NCBI RefSeq assembly: GCF_022865125.1
Contig: NZ_CP094828.1
Location: 434,001-498,000, forward strand
From: Acuticoccus sp. I52.16.1
Lineage (GTDB): Bacteria > Pseudomonadota > Alphaproteobacteria > Rhizobiales > Amorphaceae
Reading direction: 5' to 3'
Length of the DNA stretch: 64,000 nucleotides
The notes beneath the pieces were generated by a model that had not been told where the DNA came from, searched no databases, and saw only the letters and a list, made by a program, of their open reading frames with translations. This document shows, in pieces, positions 27,844 to 36,616 of this stretch; positions within the stretch are counted from its first letter, which is position 1; every line of letters starts with the position of its first letter. A program made the position numbers and the translations under genes.

Positions 27844-28422
27844 TCAGCCGCGGCCGAGGGTGTAGAACTCGGCGTTCGGCCGCATGCCGGACACGTTCGC
27901 CATCCGGTTCGACAGCGCGAAGAAGGCCGCGATGGCGGCGATGTCCCACACGTCCTCCTCGTCGAACCCGTGCGCCTTCAGCGCGTCGATGTCGGCCTCG
28001 CTCACCGCTTCGGCGCTCCGGCTCACCTTCACCGCGAAGTCGAGCATCGCCGTCTGCCGGGGGGTGATGTCGGCCTTGCGGTAGTTGATGGCGATCTGGT
28101 CGGCGATCAGCGGGTTCTTGGCGCGGATGCGCAGGATCGCGCCGTGGGCGATCACGCAATATTGGCACTGGTTGAGATTCGAGGTCGCGACCACGATCAT
28201 CTCGCGCTCGGCCTTGGTGAGGTTGCCGGGCTTGTCCATCAGCGCATCGTGGTAGGCGAAGAAGGCGCGGAACTCGTCCGGCCGATGCGCCAGCACGAGG
28301 AAAACGTTGGGGATGAAGCCGGACTTCTCCTGCACCGCCTCGATGCGCGTGCGGATATCCTCCGGCATCTGCGCGAGGCTGGGGACGGGGAAGCGGCTGA
28401 TCGGCAGGTCGTCGGCGCTCAT
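27844..28422 (-). CDS. peroxidase-related protein (AhpD/CMD fold)
   Basis: A 192-residue AhpD-fold protein. The redox pair CQYC with the following His (CQYCVIAHG) and upstream acidic residues (AEREMIVVATSNLNQ) are in place, together with the N-terminal extension SRFPVPSLAQMPEDIR that marks the uncharacterised peroxidase-related subfamily. The ribosome binding site is weak. Located between the acuI remnant and the AEC transporter, same direction. A role in peroxide or disulfide chemistry is inferred from family. Confidence 0.9.
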   Translation of the reverse strand: MSADDLPISRFPVPSLAQMPEDIRTRIEAVQEKSGFIPNVFLVLAHRPDEFRAFFAYHDALMDKPGNLTKAEREMIVVATSNLNQCQYCVIAHGAILRIRAKNPLIADQIAINYRKADITPRQTAMLDFAVKVSRSAEAVSEADIDALKAHGFDEEDVWDIAAIAAFFALSNRMANVSGMRPNAEFYTLGRG

Positions 28423-28476
28423 GGCGGGGCTCTTCGGTTCGGCGGCTCTCGGCGCGCGCGGATGGTGGGACGGCGG

Positions 28477-28653
28477 TCAGTCGACGGTGTCGTCGATCGG
28501 GACGACGAGCCGGCCGCGCACCTTGCCGGCAAGCGGGCGCTCGGCGGCGGGGATCGCCTCGGCGAGCGTGATCCGCTCGACGATGTCGCCGGCGAGGCCG
28601 CCCCAGGCCGTCTGCCCGGCCTCGCCCTTGTCGATCAGAATCGCGTCGAACAT
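28477..28653 (-). pseudogene. collapsed acuI-like (acrylyl-CoA reductase) remnant, internal in-frame deletion
   Basis: A 58-codon frame with a strong GGAGG and ATG at 28653. Residues 1-16 (MFDAILIDKGEAGQTA) look like the N-terminus of an AcuI/YhdH-type MDR oxidoreductase; residues ~17-58 look like its C-terminus (RITLAEAIPAAERPLAGK then VRGRLVVPID). The catalytic and NADPH-binding middle (~260 residues) is gone, apparently by an in-frame deletion. It cannot be an active reductase; a short protein could still be made. The call relies on recognising both ends plus the adjacent AcuR-like gene. Confidence 0.65.
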
Positions 28654-28756
28654 GGGGCCTCCTTCGACGCCGCGCGGGCGCCGGTCGCGGCGCCGGATCG
28701 CTGCCGCTCGGAAATAGACCAAGCGTCTACTAAAAGCAAAGGCCGCGTGACGGGAG

Positions 28757-29530
28757 TCAGCTCATCCACTGACCGCCGTCGACGTTGTAGGTCTGGGCGA
28801 CGATGTAGTCGGCCTCTTCGGAGGCGAGGAAGACGGCCATTCCCGTCAGGTCCGCGGGGGTGGCGAAGCGGCCGAAGGGGACACCGGCGGCCACTTCGGC
28901 CTTCTTCTGGCCGGGCGCCTTGCCTTCGTAGCGGGCGAAGAGGCCGTCGACATGGTCCCAATGCGCCCCGTCGACCACCCCGGGTGCGATGGCGTTCACG
29001 TTGATGCCGTGCGCGATGAGGTTCAGCCCGGCCGACTGGGTGAGCGAGATCACGGCCGCCTTGGTCGAGCAGTAGACCGCGACGAGCGCCTCCCCGCGCC
29101 GGCCCGCCTGGCTCGCCATGTTGATGATCTTGCCGCCCCGCCCCTGGGCGATCATCTGCCGCGCCGCCGCCTGCATGGTGAAGAGCACCCCCGCCACGTT
29201 CACCGCATAGAGCCGCTCGTAGCTCTCGCGCGTGATGTCGACGATGGGGGCGAGGTCGAACAGGGCGGCGTTGTTGACGAGGATGTCCAGCCGACCCGCC
29301 CGCGCCACCACCTCCGCGATCGCGGCGTCGATGCTCGCCTGGTCCGTCACGTCGAGCGCGACGGCGTATGCGGCCGGGCCGATCGCTGCGGCGGCCTCGG
29401 CGGCGGCGTCGAGGTCGACGTCGCCGATCGCGACGGTCGCCCCCTCGCGGGCATAGGCTTCGGCGAAGCCGCGGCCGATGCCGCGCGCGGCGCCCGTGAT
29501 CAACGCGGATCGACCCGCAAGACGTGTCAT
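28757..29530 (-). CDS. sorbitol/L-iditol 2-dehydrogenase-like SDR (SmoS type)
   Basis: A 257-residue SDR. Cofactor motif TGAARGIG, Asp in IGDVD (NAD-dependent), ILVNNAALFDLAPIV, INMASQAGRRGEALVAVY leading into the catalytic YCSTK, and the C-terminus YIVAQTYNVDGGQWMS. These stretches correspond closely to SmoS, the sorbitol dehydrogenase of Rhodobacter. ATG 29530 follows GGGGGAG. No sugar-alcohol transporter or kinase is near, so the physiological substrate is open. Confidence 0.9.
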   Translation of the reverse strand: MTRLAGRSALITGAARGIGRGFAEAYAREGATVAIGDVDLDAAAEAAAAIGPAAYAVALDVTDQASIDAAIAEVVARAGRLDILVNNAALFDLAPIVDITRESYERLYAVNVAGVLFTMQAAARQMIAQGRGGKIINMASQAGRRGEALVAVYCSTKAAVISLTQSAGLNLIAHGINVNAIAPGVVDGAHWDHVDGLFARYEGKAPGQKKAEVAAGVPFGRFATPADLTGMAVFLASEEADYIVAQTYNVDGGQWMS

Positions 29531-29761
29531 CTCACTCCCCCGTGCTGGGCGCGACGTCCGGCGGTCGCGGCCGTGTCGCCATCGCTCGCGTGGCCCGGCG
29601 GGCACGCCGCGCCGGCGCGGCGGCCGACGATGTCCGGCGGCATGACGACACGCGACAGTAGCAGCATCATCCGAAAGGCGCCGCGATTATCGTCCCGCCG
29701 GCACCGGCAGGTCCCGTCGCCGCATCCCGTTGCGCGGCGGCCGGCGACGGCCCGTCACGGC

Positions 29762-30697
29762 TTAGAGCACGGTCTTCGGCAGCATGACGTGGATGCCCTT
29801 GTTGCCGTCGACCAGCTGGGTGACGCGCACGTCCGCCGCGACGGAGCACAGCATGTAGGCCTGGTTGCGCGTCAGCGAGGTGCGCTCGCAGATGCGCTCC
29901 ACCATCTGCAGCACGGCCTCCTTGGCGGCATCGTCGAGGTCTTCGTCGAGGCCGATCGAAATGAGGTGCGTCGCGTTCTCGGCGAACGGCGTGGCGTAGC
30001 CGAGGTCCTTGCGCACGCTCAGCCGGAACGTGGCCGTCACGCCGGTCTCCAGCGCGGTGATGCAGACCTCGCCGTCGCCCTGCACCCCGTGCCCGTCTCC
30101 GGCGTAGAACAGCGCCCCCTCGTTGAAGACGGGCAGGTAGAGCGTCGTCCCCGGCTTCAGCTCCTTGTTGTCCATGTTGCCGCCGAACGCGCGGGGTACC
30201 GGCGAGCCGCAACGCCCCCAGGCCGGCGGCGGCGCCACGCCGATGATACCGCAGAAGGGATCGAGCGGGATCTCGGTCCCCCACGGCATCACCATCACCT
30301 GCCGCGCACGGTCGATCGCCGGATGGATCGTCTCGTATTCGGTGAACGCCTCGGGCGCGGTGCCCAGCAGCGGCAGGATCGCCATGAACCCCCAGTCCAT
30401 CGTCACCTCCGTCGCCAGGATGTCCACCTGCAGGACGTCGCCCGGCATCGCGCCGTCCACGTAGACCGGCCCGGTGACGAAGTGCGGCCCGGAGCCCTGG
30501 GTCAGCTTCTCCATCGCCTCGAGGTAGGCCGGCGGCACGATCGAGCGGTCGGCGGGGAGGGATTCCGGTCCGCCGGCGGGGAAGGAATGGATCGTCACCT
30601 CGTCGCCGGAGGCGACCGTGGCCACCGGCGGCGTCGTCGCGTCGAAATAGCCCCATGACATGGCGTCATAGGTGCCGGGGATCTCGTGGCTCGCCAT
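29762..30697 (-). CDS. acetamidase/formamidase family protein
   Basis: A 311-residue amidohydrolase of the FmdA/AmdA family, releasing ammonia from formamide or acetamide. Family features: YFDATTPPVATVASGDEV near the N-terminus, TGPVYVDGAMPGDVLQV, PWGTEIPLDPFCGIIGVAP and AGDGHGVQGDGEVC with the conserved His and acids. ATG 30697 follows AGAGGATG; an in-frame ATG at 30718 is possible. Together with the amidase-importer-AmiCR unit at 33-41 kb it points to amide use as nitrogen source. Divergent from the sensor-kinase gene. Confidence 0.9.
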   Translation of the reverse strand: MASHEIPGTYDAMSWGYFDATTPPVATVASGDEVTIHSFPAGGPESLPADRSIVPPAYLEAMEKLTQGSGPHFVTGPVYVDGAMPGDVLQVDILATEVTMDWGFMAILPLLGTAPEAFTEYETIHPAIDRARQVMVMPWGTEIPLDPFCGIIGVAPPPAWGRCGSPVPRAFGGNMDNKELKPGTTLYLPVFNEGALFYAGDGHGVQGDGEVCITALETGVTATFRLSVRKDLGYATPFAENATHLISIGLDEDLDDAAKEAVLQMVERICERTSLTRNQAYMLCSVAADVRVTQLVDGNKGIHVMLPKTVL

Positions 30698-30967
30698 CGC
30701 GTCATCCTCTTTCGTCATGCTCGGCCCGACGCCGCGACGGGCGCCGGACGCTCGGCCTCACTATGAGCGCCGAGGCCGCGTCCGGCCACGCGCTCGCCGC
30801 CCGCCGGCGCCCGAATTGTAGGCGGTTCCTGTGAAGGATGTGGGCACCGGCGGCCGCGGCACCGGCGCGCGGGCCGCCCGGTGCGCGACGCTGTCGCGCG
30901 CGGTCGCACAAGCGTGGTAGCGATGCGGTATATTACCGGGTCGCGGTGCCCGGGAACGAGGTTTCGC

Positions 30968-32557
30968 ATGGGCCCAGTCGAGGATCGGCCGGTGTCGTTG
31001 ACCACTGCGCCGGCGCGCGGTGCGCACGCCCGCATCGCCGTCCTGGTCGTTGCCGGGTTCGCGCTCGCCGTCGCCCTCGCGGCGCCCCACTCGCGCACCG
31101 TCCTGGTGGGGAGCGAGCCGCTCCTGCCCGCCTACGCCGCCGCCCTCTTCATCAATGAGCTCATCACCTTCACCCTGCTGGCCGGCATCTTCCTCGTCGA
31201 GCGGTCGCGCGCGGTTCTGGTGCTGGCGTCCGGCTACCTCTTCGGCAGCCTGACGATCGTCCCCTGGGTGCTCTCCTTTCCGGGCGTGTTCCCCCTCATC
31301 GGGCTCGACGCGGGATTGCAGGGGACGGCACTCGTTGCCGCCGTCCGCCGGGTCGGCTTCCCCGCCTTCGTCCTCGCCTACGCGTTGCTGCGCGAGCGAG
31401 CGTCGGCGCCGCCCGGCCGGGGACGCCGGTCGATCGTCGCCGCGATCGCCGTCGTGGCGGCATCCGTCGCGGCGATCACGGCGCTCGTCGTCTGGGCACA
31501 GCACGCGCTGCCGCCGCTGATGCGCGACACGCGCCACGTCACGCTGCTGTGGCAGGTGGTGCCGGCGGCGGCGCTGCTCCTCTATGCGGGCGCGTTCGCC
31601 GCCCTGTGGCGCGGCCGGCCGACGATCCTCGACCTCTGGCTCATGGTGGTGGTCGTCACCCTCGCCTTCGAGGTCGCGCTCCTCTCCTATGTCAGCGGCG
31701 GGGTTCGGCTCAGCGTCGGCTGGTGGGTCGGCCGGCTGTGTGGGCTCGCCTCCGCGAGCACGGTGCTGGTGGTGCTGCTCTCGTCGACCACGGCGCTCTA
31801 CGCCCGCCTCGCCCGGTCCCTCGTCGAGGAGCGGCACGCGCGCGCCAACCGGCTCGTCGCCATGGAAGCGCTGTCGGCGGCGATCGCGCACGAGGTCAAC
31901 CAGCCGCTGGCGAGCATGGTCACCAATGCCAACGCGGGCCTGCGGTGGCTGCACCGCACCCCGCCCGATCATTCCGAGGTCACCGCGGCGCTGGAGCGCA
32001 TCGTCGCCGACGGCCATCGCACCGGCGCGCTGGTGCGCAACATCCGTGCCCTCTTCCGGGACGACACCGGCGACGACGGCCCCGTCGCCCCCAACGCCGT
32101 CATCCGCGACGTGGTGGCGGCGCGCGGCGACGATGCGCACCTGGCGCGTATCGCCATCGCGCTCGAGCTTCGCGAGGTGCCGCCGGTGCGGGCAAACCGC
32201 GTCCACCTGCAACTCGTCGTCGGCAACCTTCTCGCCAACGCGATCGACGCGGCCGCCTCGGGCGGGAGCCGCGGCGGCGGCATCACGATCTCCACCGCGT
32301 TGTCGACCGCCGGAGAGGTCGAGGTCGCCGTCGCCGACACCGGACCGGGGATCGAGCCCGGCATCCGGGCGCGCATGTTCGACCCGTTCGTCACCACCAA
32401 GCCGGACGGAATGGGGATGGGGCTGATGATCTGCCGCTCGATCGTCGAAGCGGCGGGCGGGTGGATCGCTGCCGACGACAATCGCCCACACGGCACCGTC
32501 GTACGCTTTGCGCTGCCGCCGGCGGCCGTGCCCGGCGCGGAAGGGAGGGCGGCATGA
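30968..32557 (+). CDS. membrane-bound sensor histidine kinase (MASE4-like sensor)
   Basis: A 529-residue kinase. The N-terminal ~290 residues have about eight hydrophobic helices resembling a MASE4 sensor (FPGVFPLIGLDAGLQGTALV, GFPAFVLAYALL). The H box AIAHEVNQPLASM has phospho-acceptor His308; the N box is LLANAIDAA, G1 is DTGPGIEPGI, and G2 is GMGMGLMICRSI. ATG 30968 follows GAGG. The stop overlaps the start of the response-regulator gene (ATGA), a strict pair. No PAS domain is visible; the signal is sensed in or near the membrane. Confidence 0.92.
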   Translation: MGPVEDRPVSLTTAPARGAHARIAVLVVAGFALAVALAAPHSRTVLVGSEPLLPAYAAALFINELITFTLLAGIFLVERSRAVLVLASGYLFGSLTIVPWVLSFPGVFPLIGLDAGLQGTALVAAVRRVGFPAFVLAYALLRERASAPPGRGRRSIVAAIAVVAASVAAITALVVWAQHALPPLMRDTRHVTLLWQVVPAAALLLYAGAFAALWRGRPTILDLWLMVVVVTLAFEVALLSYVSGGVRLSVGWWVGRLCGLASASTVLVVLLSSTTALYARLARSLVEERHARANRLVAMEALSAAIAHEVNQPLASMVTNANAGLRWLHRTPPDHSEVTAALERIVADGHRTGALVRNIRALFRDDTGDDGPVAPNAVIRDVVAARGDDAHLARIAIALELREVPPVRANRVHLQLVVGNLLANAIDAAASGGSRGGGITISTALSTAGEVEVAVADTGPGIEPGIRARMFDPFVTTKPDGMGMGLMICRSIVEAAGGWIAADDNRPHGTVVRFALPPAAVPGAEGRAA

Positions 32558-33171
32558 TCGCAGGCGGCACCATGGTCTGCATCGTCGACGACGACCCCTC
32601 GCTGCGCGACGCGCTCGCCAGCCTGCTCCGCTCGGTCGGCCACACCGTCGCCCCGTTCGCCTCGACGGAGGACTTCCTCGCCGCCCCGTGGCGCGACGCG
32701 GCGGGCTGCCTGGTGCTCGACGTGCGCCTCCCCGGCACCAGCGGCCTGGAGCTGCAACGCCGGCTGCGCGAGCGCGGCCCAGACCTGCCGGTCGTGTTCA
32801 TCACCGGCCACGGCGACATCCCGATGTCCGTCGCGGCGATGAAGCAGGGGGCGATCGAGTTCCTGACCAAGCCGTTCCGCGACCAGGACCTGATCGACGC
32901 GGTGAACCGCGGCATCGCGCTCGACCGCGAGCGCAGGGCACGGCTCGCCACGTCCGCGGACCTGCGCGCCCGCTACGACGCGCTGACCCCGCGCGAACGC
33001 GAGGTGATGGGCCTCGTCGCGCAGGGGCGGATGAACAAGGAGATCGCCTTCGCCCTCGGCCTCAGCGAGATCACGGTCAAGGTCCACCGCGGGCACATGA
33101 TGCGCAAGATGAAGGCCCGCTCGCTGCCCGACCTCGTGCGCATGGCCGACCATATCGACCCGCCGGCCTGA
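32554..33171 (+). CDS. FixJ/NarL-type response regulator
   Basis: A 205-residue regulator. Receiver domain with acidic pocket Asp12-14 (VDDDPS), phospho-acceptor Asp56 (LVLDVRLPG), Thr of ITGHGDIP and Lys of FLTKPFR; C-terminal LuxR-type helix-turn-helix (LTPREREVMGLVAQGRMNKE). It overlaps the kinase gene by four bases with its own GGAGG. Targets unknown; the divergent acetamidase/formamidase gene or the importer operon downstream are candidates by position. Confidence 0.94.
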   Translation: MIAGGTMVCIVDDDPSLRDALASLLRSVGHTVAPFASTEDFLAAPWRDAAGCLVLDVRLPGTSGLELQRRLRERGPDLPVVFITGHGDIPMSVAAMKQGAIEFLTKPFRDQDLIDAVNRGIALDRERRARLATSADLRARYDALTPREREVMGLVAQGRMNKEIAFALGLSEITVKVHRGHMMRKMKARSLPDLVRMADHIDPPA

Positions 33172-33228
33172 CCCCGTTCCGCCTGCCCCCGTCCGCACGC
33201 GCTCCGTCGATGATCCTCTCGACGGCGC

Positions 33229-33939
33229 TCAGATACGCAGGTGCTCCAGGACGCGCGCCTCGGTGCCCGGGCCGTTGGCCCCCGCATCGTCGATCCGGCC
33301 GAGCTTCATCACCGCCCAGCGGTCGGCGATGCCGAGGGCGAAGGCGAGGTGCTGCTCGACGATGAGGATCGTCGTCCCCTCCGCCCGCTCGTCCTTCAGC
33401 GCGGCGGCGATGCGCTCGATCACCGTCGGCTGCAGGCCCTCGGAGATCTCGTCGATCAACAGGAGGTCCGGCTCGGTCATCATGGCGCGGGCGATGACGA
33501 GCATCTTCTGCTCGCCGCCCGAGAGCGTGCCCGCCTTCTGCGCCAGCCGGTCGGCGAGGAAGGGGAAGTGGCCGTAGACGCGCTCCAGCCCCGCCGCCAG
33601 CGCGCGGTCGGTCGGCAGCGCGAGGCGCAGGTTGTCGCGGATCGTCAGGTCCTGGAAGAGCGGCTGTTCCTGCGGCGCATAGGCGACGCGCGTATCCGCC
33701 ATCGCCTTCGGGCCGCGCCGCGTGACCTCGGCGCCGTCCAGCAGGATCTGGCCGCGACGGGCGGGTCGCAGGCCGACGATCGTCTTCAGCAGCGTCGTCT
33801 TGCCCATGCCGTTCTTGCCCATCAGGGCGAAGATCTCGCCGGGACGCACGTCGAGCGACAGGTCGTTGATGATGTCGACGTTGCCGTAGCCGCTGGTGAC
33901 CCCCTCCAGCGCCAACTTGGCGGTGATGACCTCAGCCAT
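33229..33939 (-). CDS. ABC transporter ATPase, LivF/UrtE type
   Basis: A 236-residue ATPase. Walker A is GKNGMGKTT, signature LSGGEQKML, Walker B LLLIDEI, and the switch position is Gln/His (VEQHLAFAL). GKNGMGKTT in place of GPNGAGKTT is characteristic of UrtE-like ATPases of urea/amide importers. Its ATG overlaps the end of the fused permease-ATPase by eight bases. Last gene of the nitrilase-importer operon. Confidence 0.93.
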   Translation of the reverse strand: MAEVITAKLALEGVTSGYGNVDIINDLSLDVRPGEIFALMGKNGMGKTTLLKTIVGLRPARRGQILLDGAEVTRRGPKAMADTRVAYAPQEQPLFQDLTIRDNLRLALPTDRALAAGLERVYGHFPFLADRLAQKAGTLSGGEQKMLVIARAMMTEPDLLLIDEISEGLQPTVIERIAAALKDERAEGTTILIVEQHLAFALGIADRWAVMKLGRIDDAGANGPGTEARVLEHLRI

Positions 33940-35713
33940 GGGCGCCTCCGGAATAGATCTGCTTGACGATGTCGGCGTTGACCGCCTCCTCCACGGTGCC
34001 GTCCACTACCAGGCGCCCCTGGTGCAGGACGACGATGCGGCTCGAAATCTCGCGCACGAAGTCGAGGTCGTGCTCGACGAGGATCGCCGCCATGCCGCGC
34101 TCGGCCGTCAGCGTCTTGAGGACGGTGCCGATCGTGGCACGCTCGGTCTTGGTGAGCCCGGCGGTCGGCTCGTCGAGCAGGATGAGCTGCGGCTCGAGCG
34201 AGACCACCATGGCCAGCTCCAGGCTCTGCTTCTGCCCGTGCGACAGGAGCGAGACCGGGGTGGCCAGCATGTGGTCGAGCCCGGTCAGGCGCAGAATGTC
34301 GATCGCCGGTTGCGGCAGCTCCAGCGTGTCGGCCCTCGCAACGAGGCTCGGCGCCCGGTGGGAGACGCGCGCCATCCTGAGGCACGCGGCGACGTCGAGA
34401 TCCTCGAAGACGCTCGCCACCTGGAACTTGCGGCCGATGCCGCGGGCGACGATCTCGTCCGGCAGCATCCCGGCGATGGAAGTGCCGTCGATCCGCACCG
34501 TACCGCCGCTCGCGGCCGCGCCGTCGGTCATGCAGCGCATCAGCGTCGTCTTGCCCGCGCCGTTGGGGCCGACGAGGGAGACCAGTTCGCCCGGCTCCAC
34601 GGTGAGGGTGACGTCGTCCAGCACCTTCTGGCTGCCGTAGGACTTCTCGACCTTGGTCATCTCGAGGAGCGGCGCGGTGCCGGTCCGCGCGAGCCGCGCC
34701 GATTCCACCGCCACGAGGGTCGGCGCAGGCGCGGCCTTGCGCCAGGCCTTCAGCGGCGCGACCACGGCCGCGAGACCGCCGGGCAGGACGATGATGACGA
34801 GCACGAAGAGCGTGCCGATGAAGAGCTGCCACAGGAACGGCAGGTCGCCCGACAGCTCCGCCGACAGGTAGCCGATGCCGACCGCCCCCAGGACCGGGCC
34901 GACGATGGTGCCCCGCCCGCCGAGCGCGGTCCACACCACCAGCTCGGTGCCGAAGACGAACCCGGCGTTCTCCGGCGCTACCACCCCGGAGGCGTTGGCG
35001 TAGAGGAAGCCGGCGAGCCCGGTGGCCCCCGCCAGCACCGCCGTCAGCAGGATCTTGATGCGCTGCGTGCCGATGCCGAGATAGGCGCAGCGCATCTCGT
35101 TGTTGCGGATCGCCGTCAGCAGCCGGCCGGCGTCGGATCGCACGAAGACGAGGGCCGCGACCGTCATGACGACGAGGACCACACCGACGAGACGGAAATA
35201 CCCCTCCAGCGACAGCGCCATCCCCCAATAGCCGACGAGGCCGGAGGACGAACCCGTCCACGTGCCGCCCGAATAGATGAGCTGGGTGATCACGATCGGC
35301 ACCACCAGCGAGATGATGGTGGCGTAGAAGGCCGAGGAGCCGGGGTAGAAGGTGAGCCAGCCGACCGCCGCGCCGACCAGCGTCGGGACGACGATGGCCG
35401 CCAGCAGCCCCAGCGCGAGATAGGGCGCGGAATCGCCCAGGTGGGTGAGGATCATTGCCGTGGCGTAGGCGCCGACGCCGAAGAACGCCGCCTGACCGAA
35501 CGTCAGGATGCCGGTAAAGCCCCACAGGAGGTCCACCGTGATCGCCAGCATGGCGAAGATCATCGCCCGCGTCAGCACGTTGAGGGCGAAGCGGTCGAGC
35601 ATGGAGGGGCCGAGCAGCATCACCGCGACGGCGGCGAGCGCGAGGACGATCAGCAGCGCGCCGCGGCCGCGTCGCCGGGCGGGCGCGGCGCCGGAGATGG
35701 CGACATCAGGCAC
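33932..35713 (-). CDS. fused ABC permease-ATPase (LivM-LivG / UrtC-UrtD type)
   Basis: One 593-residue frame: permease half (residues ~1-320; LWGFTGILTFGQAAFFGVGAY and GGRGTIVGPVLGAVG motifs) followed by an ATPase half from ~residue 349. ATPase motifs: GPNGAGKTT Walker A, LLSHGQKQSLELA signature, LILLDEP Walker B, LVEHDLDFV switch His. The signature LSHGQKQ resembles UrtD. This is the second permease-ATPase fusion in the window, independent in sequence from the one at 4574-6337. It overlaps the upstream permease gene by eight bases. Confidence 0.93.
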   Translation of the reverse strand: MPDVAISGAAPARRRGRGALLIVLALAAVAVMLLGPSMLDRFALNVLTRAMIFAMLAITVDLLWGFTGILTFGQAAFFGVGAYATAMILTHLGDSAPYLALGLLAAIVVPTLVGAAVGWLTFYPGSSAFYATIISLVVPIVITQLIYSGGTWTGSSSGLVGYWGMALSLEGYFRLVGVVLVVMTVAALVFVRSDAGRLLTAIRNNEMRCAYLGIGTQRIKILLTAVLAGATGLAGFLYANASGVVAPENAGFVFGTELVVWTALGGRGTIVGPVLGAVGIGYLSAELSGDLPFLWQLFIGTLFVLVIIVLPGGLAAVVAPLKAWRKAAPAPTLVAVESARLARTGTAPLLEMTKVEKSYGSQKVLDDVTLTVEPGELVSLVGPNGAGKTTLMRCMTDGAAASGGTVRIDGTSIAGMLPDEIVARGIGRKFQVASVFEDLDVAACLRMARVSHRAPSLVARADTLELPQPAIDILRLTGLDHMLATPVSLLSHGQKQSLELAMVVSLEPQLILLDEPTAGLTKTERATIGTVLKTLTAERGMAAILVEHDLDFVREISSRIVVLHQGRLVVDGTVEEAVNADIVKQIYSGGAHG

Positions 35714-36539
35714 GGGAGAACCCTTTCGGCGAGAGGCGCAGGATGAGCGCGGCGAGGACGGCGATGGTGACGCCGCCGAGGATGGGGCTGACGAAGGTGG
35801 AGACGATCACCTGCATGCCGCCCAGGACGAGGCACGCCAGCGCCAGCGCCCCGAACGACTGCCCCGCCACCATCACCAGCATGAACGAGCCGACGAGCCA
35901 GGCGACGCCCATGTTGGGGTCGACACTGGTGAGCGGCGTCAGCAGCACCCCCGCGAGGCCGGCGAGCCCGGTGCCGATCATGAATGTCACGGTGCGGATC
36001 TTGGCGGTGTCGAGCCCCAGGATGCGCGCCAGCGTCTCGTTCATGATGACCGCGCGGGCCGACAGGCCGAGGCGCGTGCCCTCCATGAGGTAGGCGAAGC
36101 CGAGCCCCAGAAGGATCGCCGCCCCCAGCGCGAAGAGGCGATAGGCCGAATAGGAGGTGCCGAAGACGTCCATCGTCCCCGGAATGAGGCTCTCGGTGAA
36201 CTGCACGTCGCGGCCGAAGACGAGCGTGATGAGCTGGCCGATGACGATGCCGAGCCCCCAGGTGGCGAGGATCGCATCGAGCGGGCGCGCGTAGAGCGGG
36301 CGGACGATGAAGCGCTCGGTGAGGATGCCCAGGACGCCGCCGACGACGAACGCGATCGGGAGCGCCGCCCACGGGCTGAGGCCCATCTCGGCCGTCGCCA
36401 CCGCGCAGTAGCCTCCGACGGTGAGCCAGGCACCGTGCGCGAAGTTGATGATCTTGAGGACGCCGAAGATCGTCAGAAGGCCGGTGGCGACGATGAACAG
36501 GACGGCCGAGCTGGTCACCATGTCGAGGAAGAGAGTCAT
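35706..36539 (-). CDS. ABC transporter permease, LivH/UrtB type
   Basis: A 277-residue membrane permease. Motifs: LLTIFGVLKIINFAHGAWLTVGGY in the N-terminal helices and the cytoplasmic LGLSARAVIMNETLARILGL. ATG 36539 is preferred because GTGGAG lies six bases upstream; a GTG at 36551 would overlap that site. It pairs with the permease half of the following fusion protein to form the translocation channel. Confidence 0.93.
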   Translation of the reverse strand: MTLFLDMVTSSAVLFIVATGLLTIFGVLKIINFAHGAWLTVGGYCAVATAEMGLSPWAALPIAFVVGGVLGILTERFIVRPLYARPLDAILATWGLGIVIGQLITLVFGRDVQFTESLIPGTMDVFGTSYSAYRLFALGAAILLGLGFAYLMEGTRLGLSARAVIMNETLARILGLDTAKIRTVTFMIGTGLAGLAGVLLTPLTSVDPNMGVAWLVGSFMLVMVAGQSFGALALACLVLGGMQVIVSTFVSPILGGVTIAVLAALILRLSPKGFSRA

Positions 36540-36616
36540 GGCAGTCTCCACGCGGCGGGAAAGCGGGGTGGCGGGCGCAAACGGCGGGACCGGAGCCCCG
36601 CCGCGACGGGTTCAGG

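Noticed and set aside
30926-30938. CGGTA-TAT-TACCG palindrome between the acetamidase/formamidase and the sensor-kinase genes
   Set aside because: A single short palindrome with no second copy found; it might be an operator of the two-component system, but the support is too thin to list as a feature.
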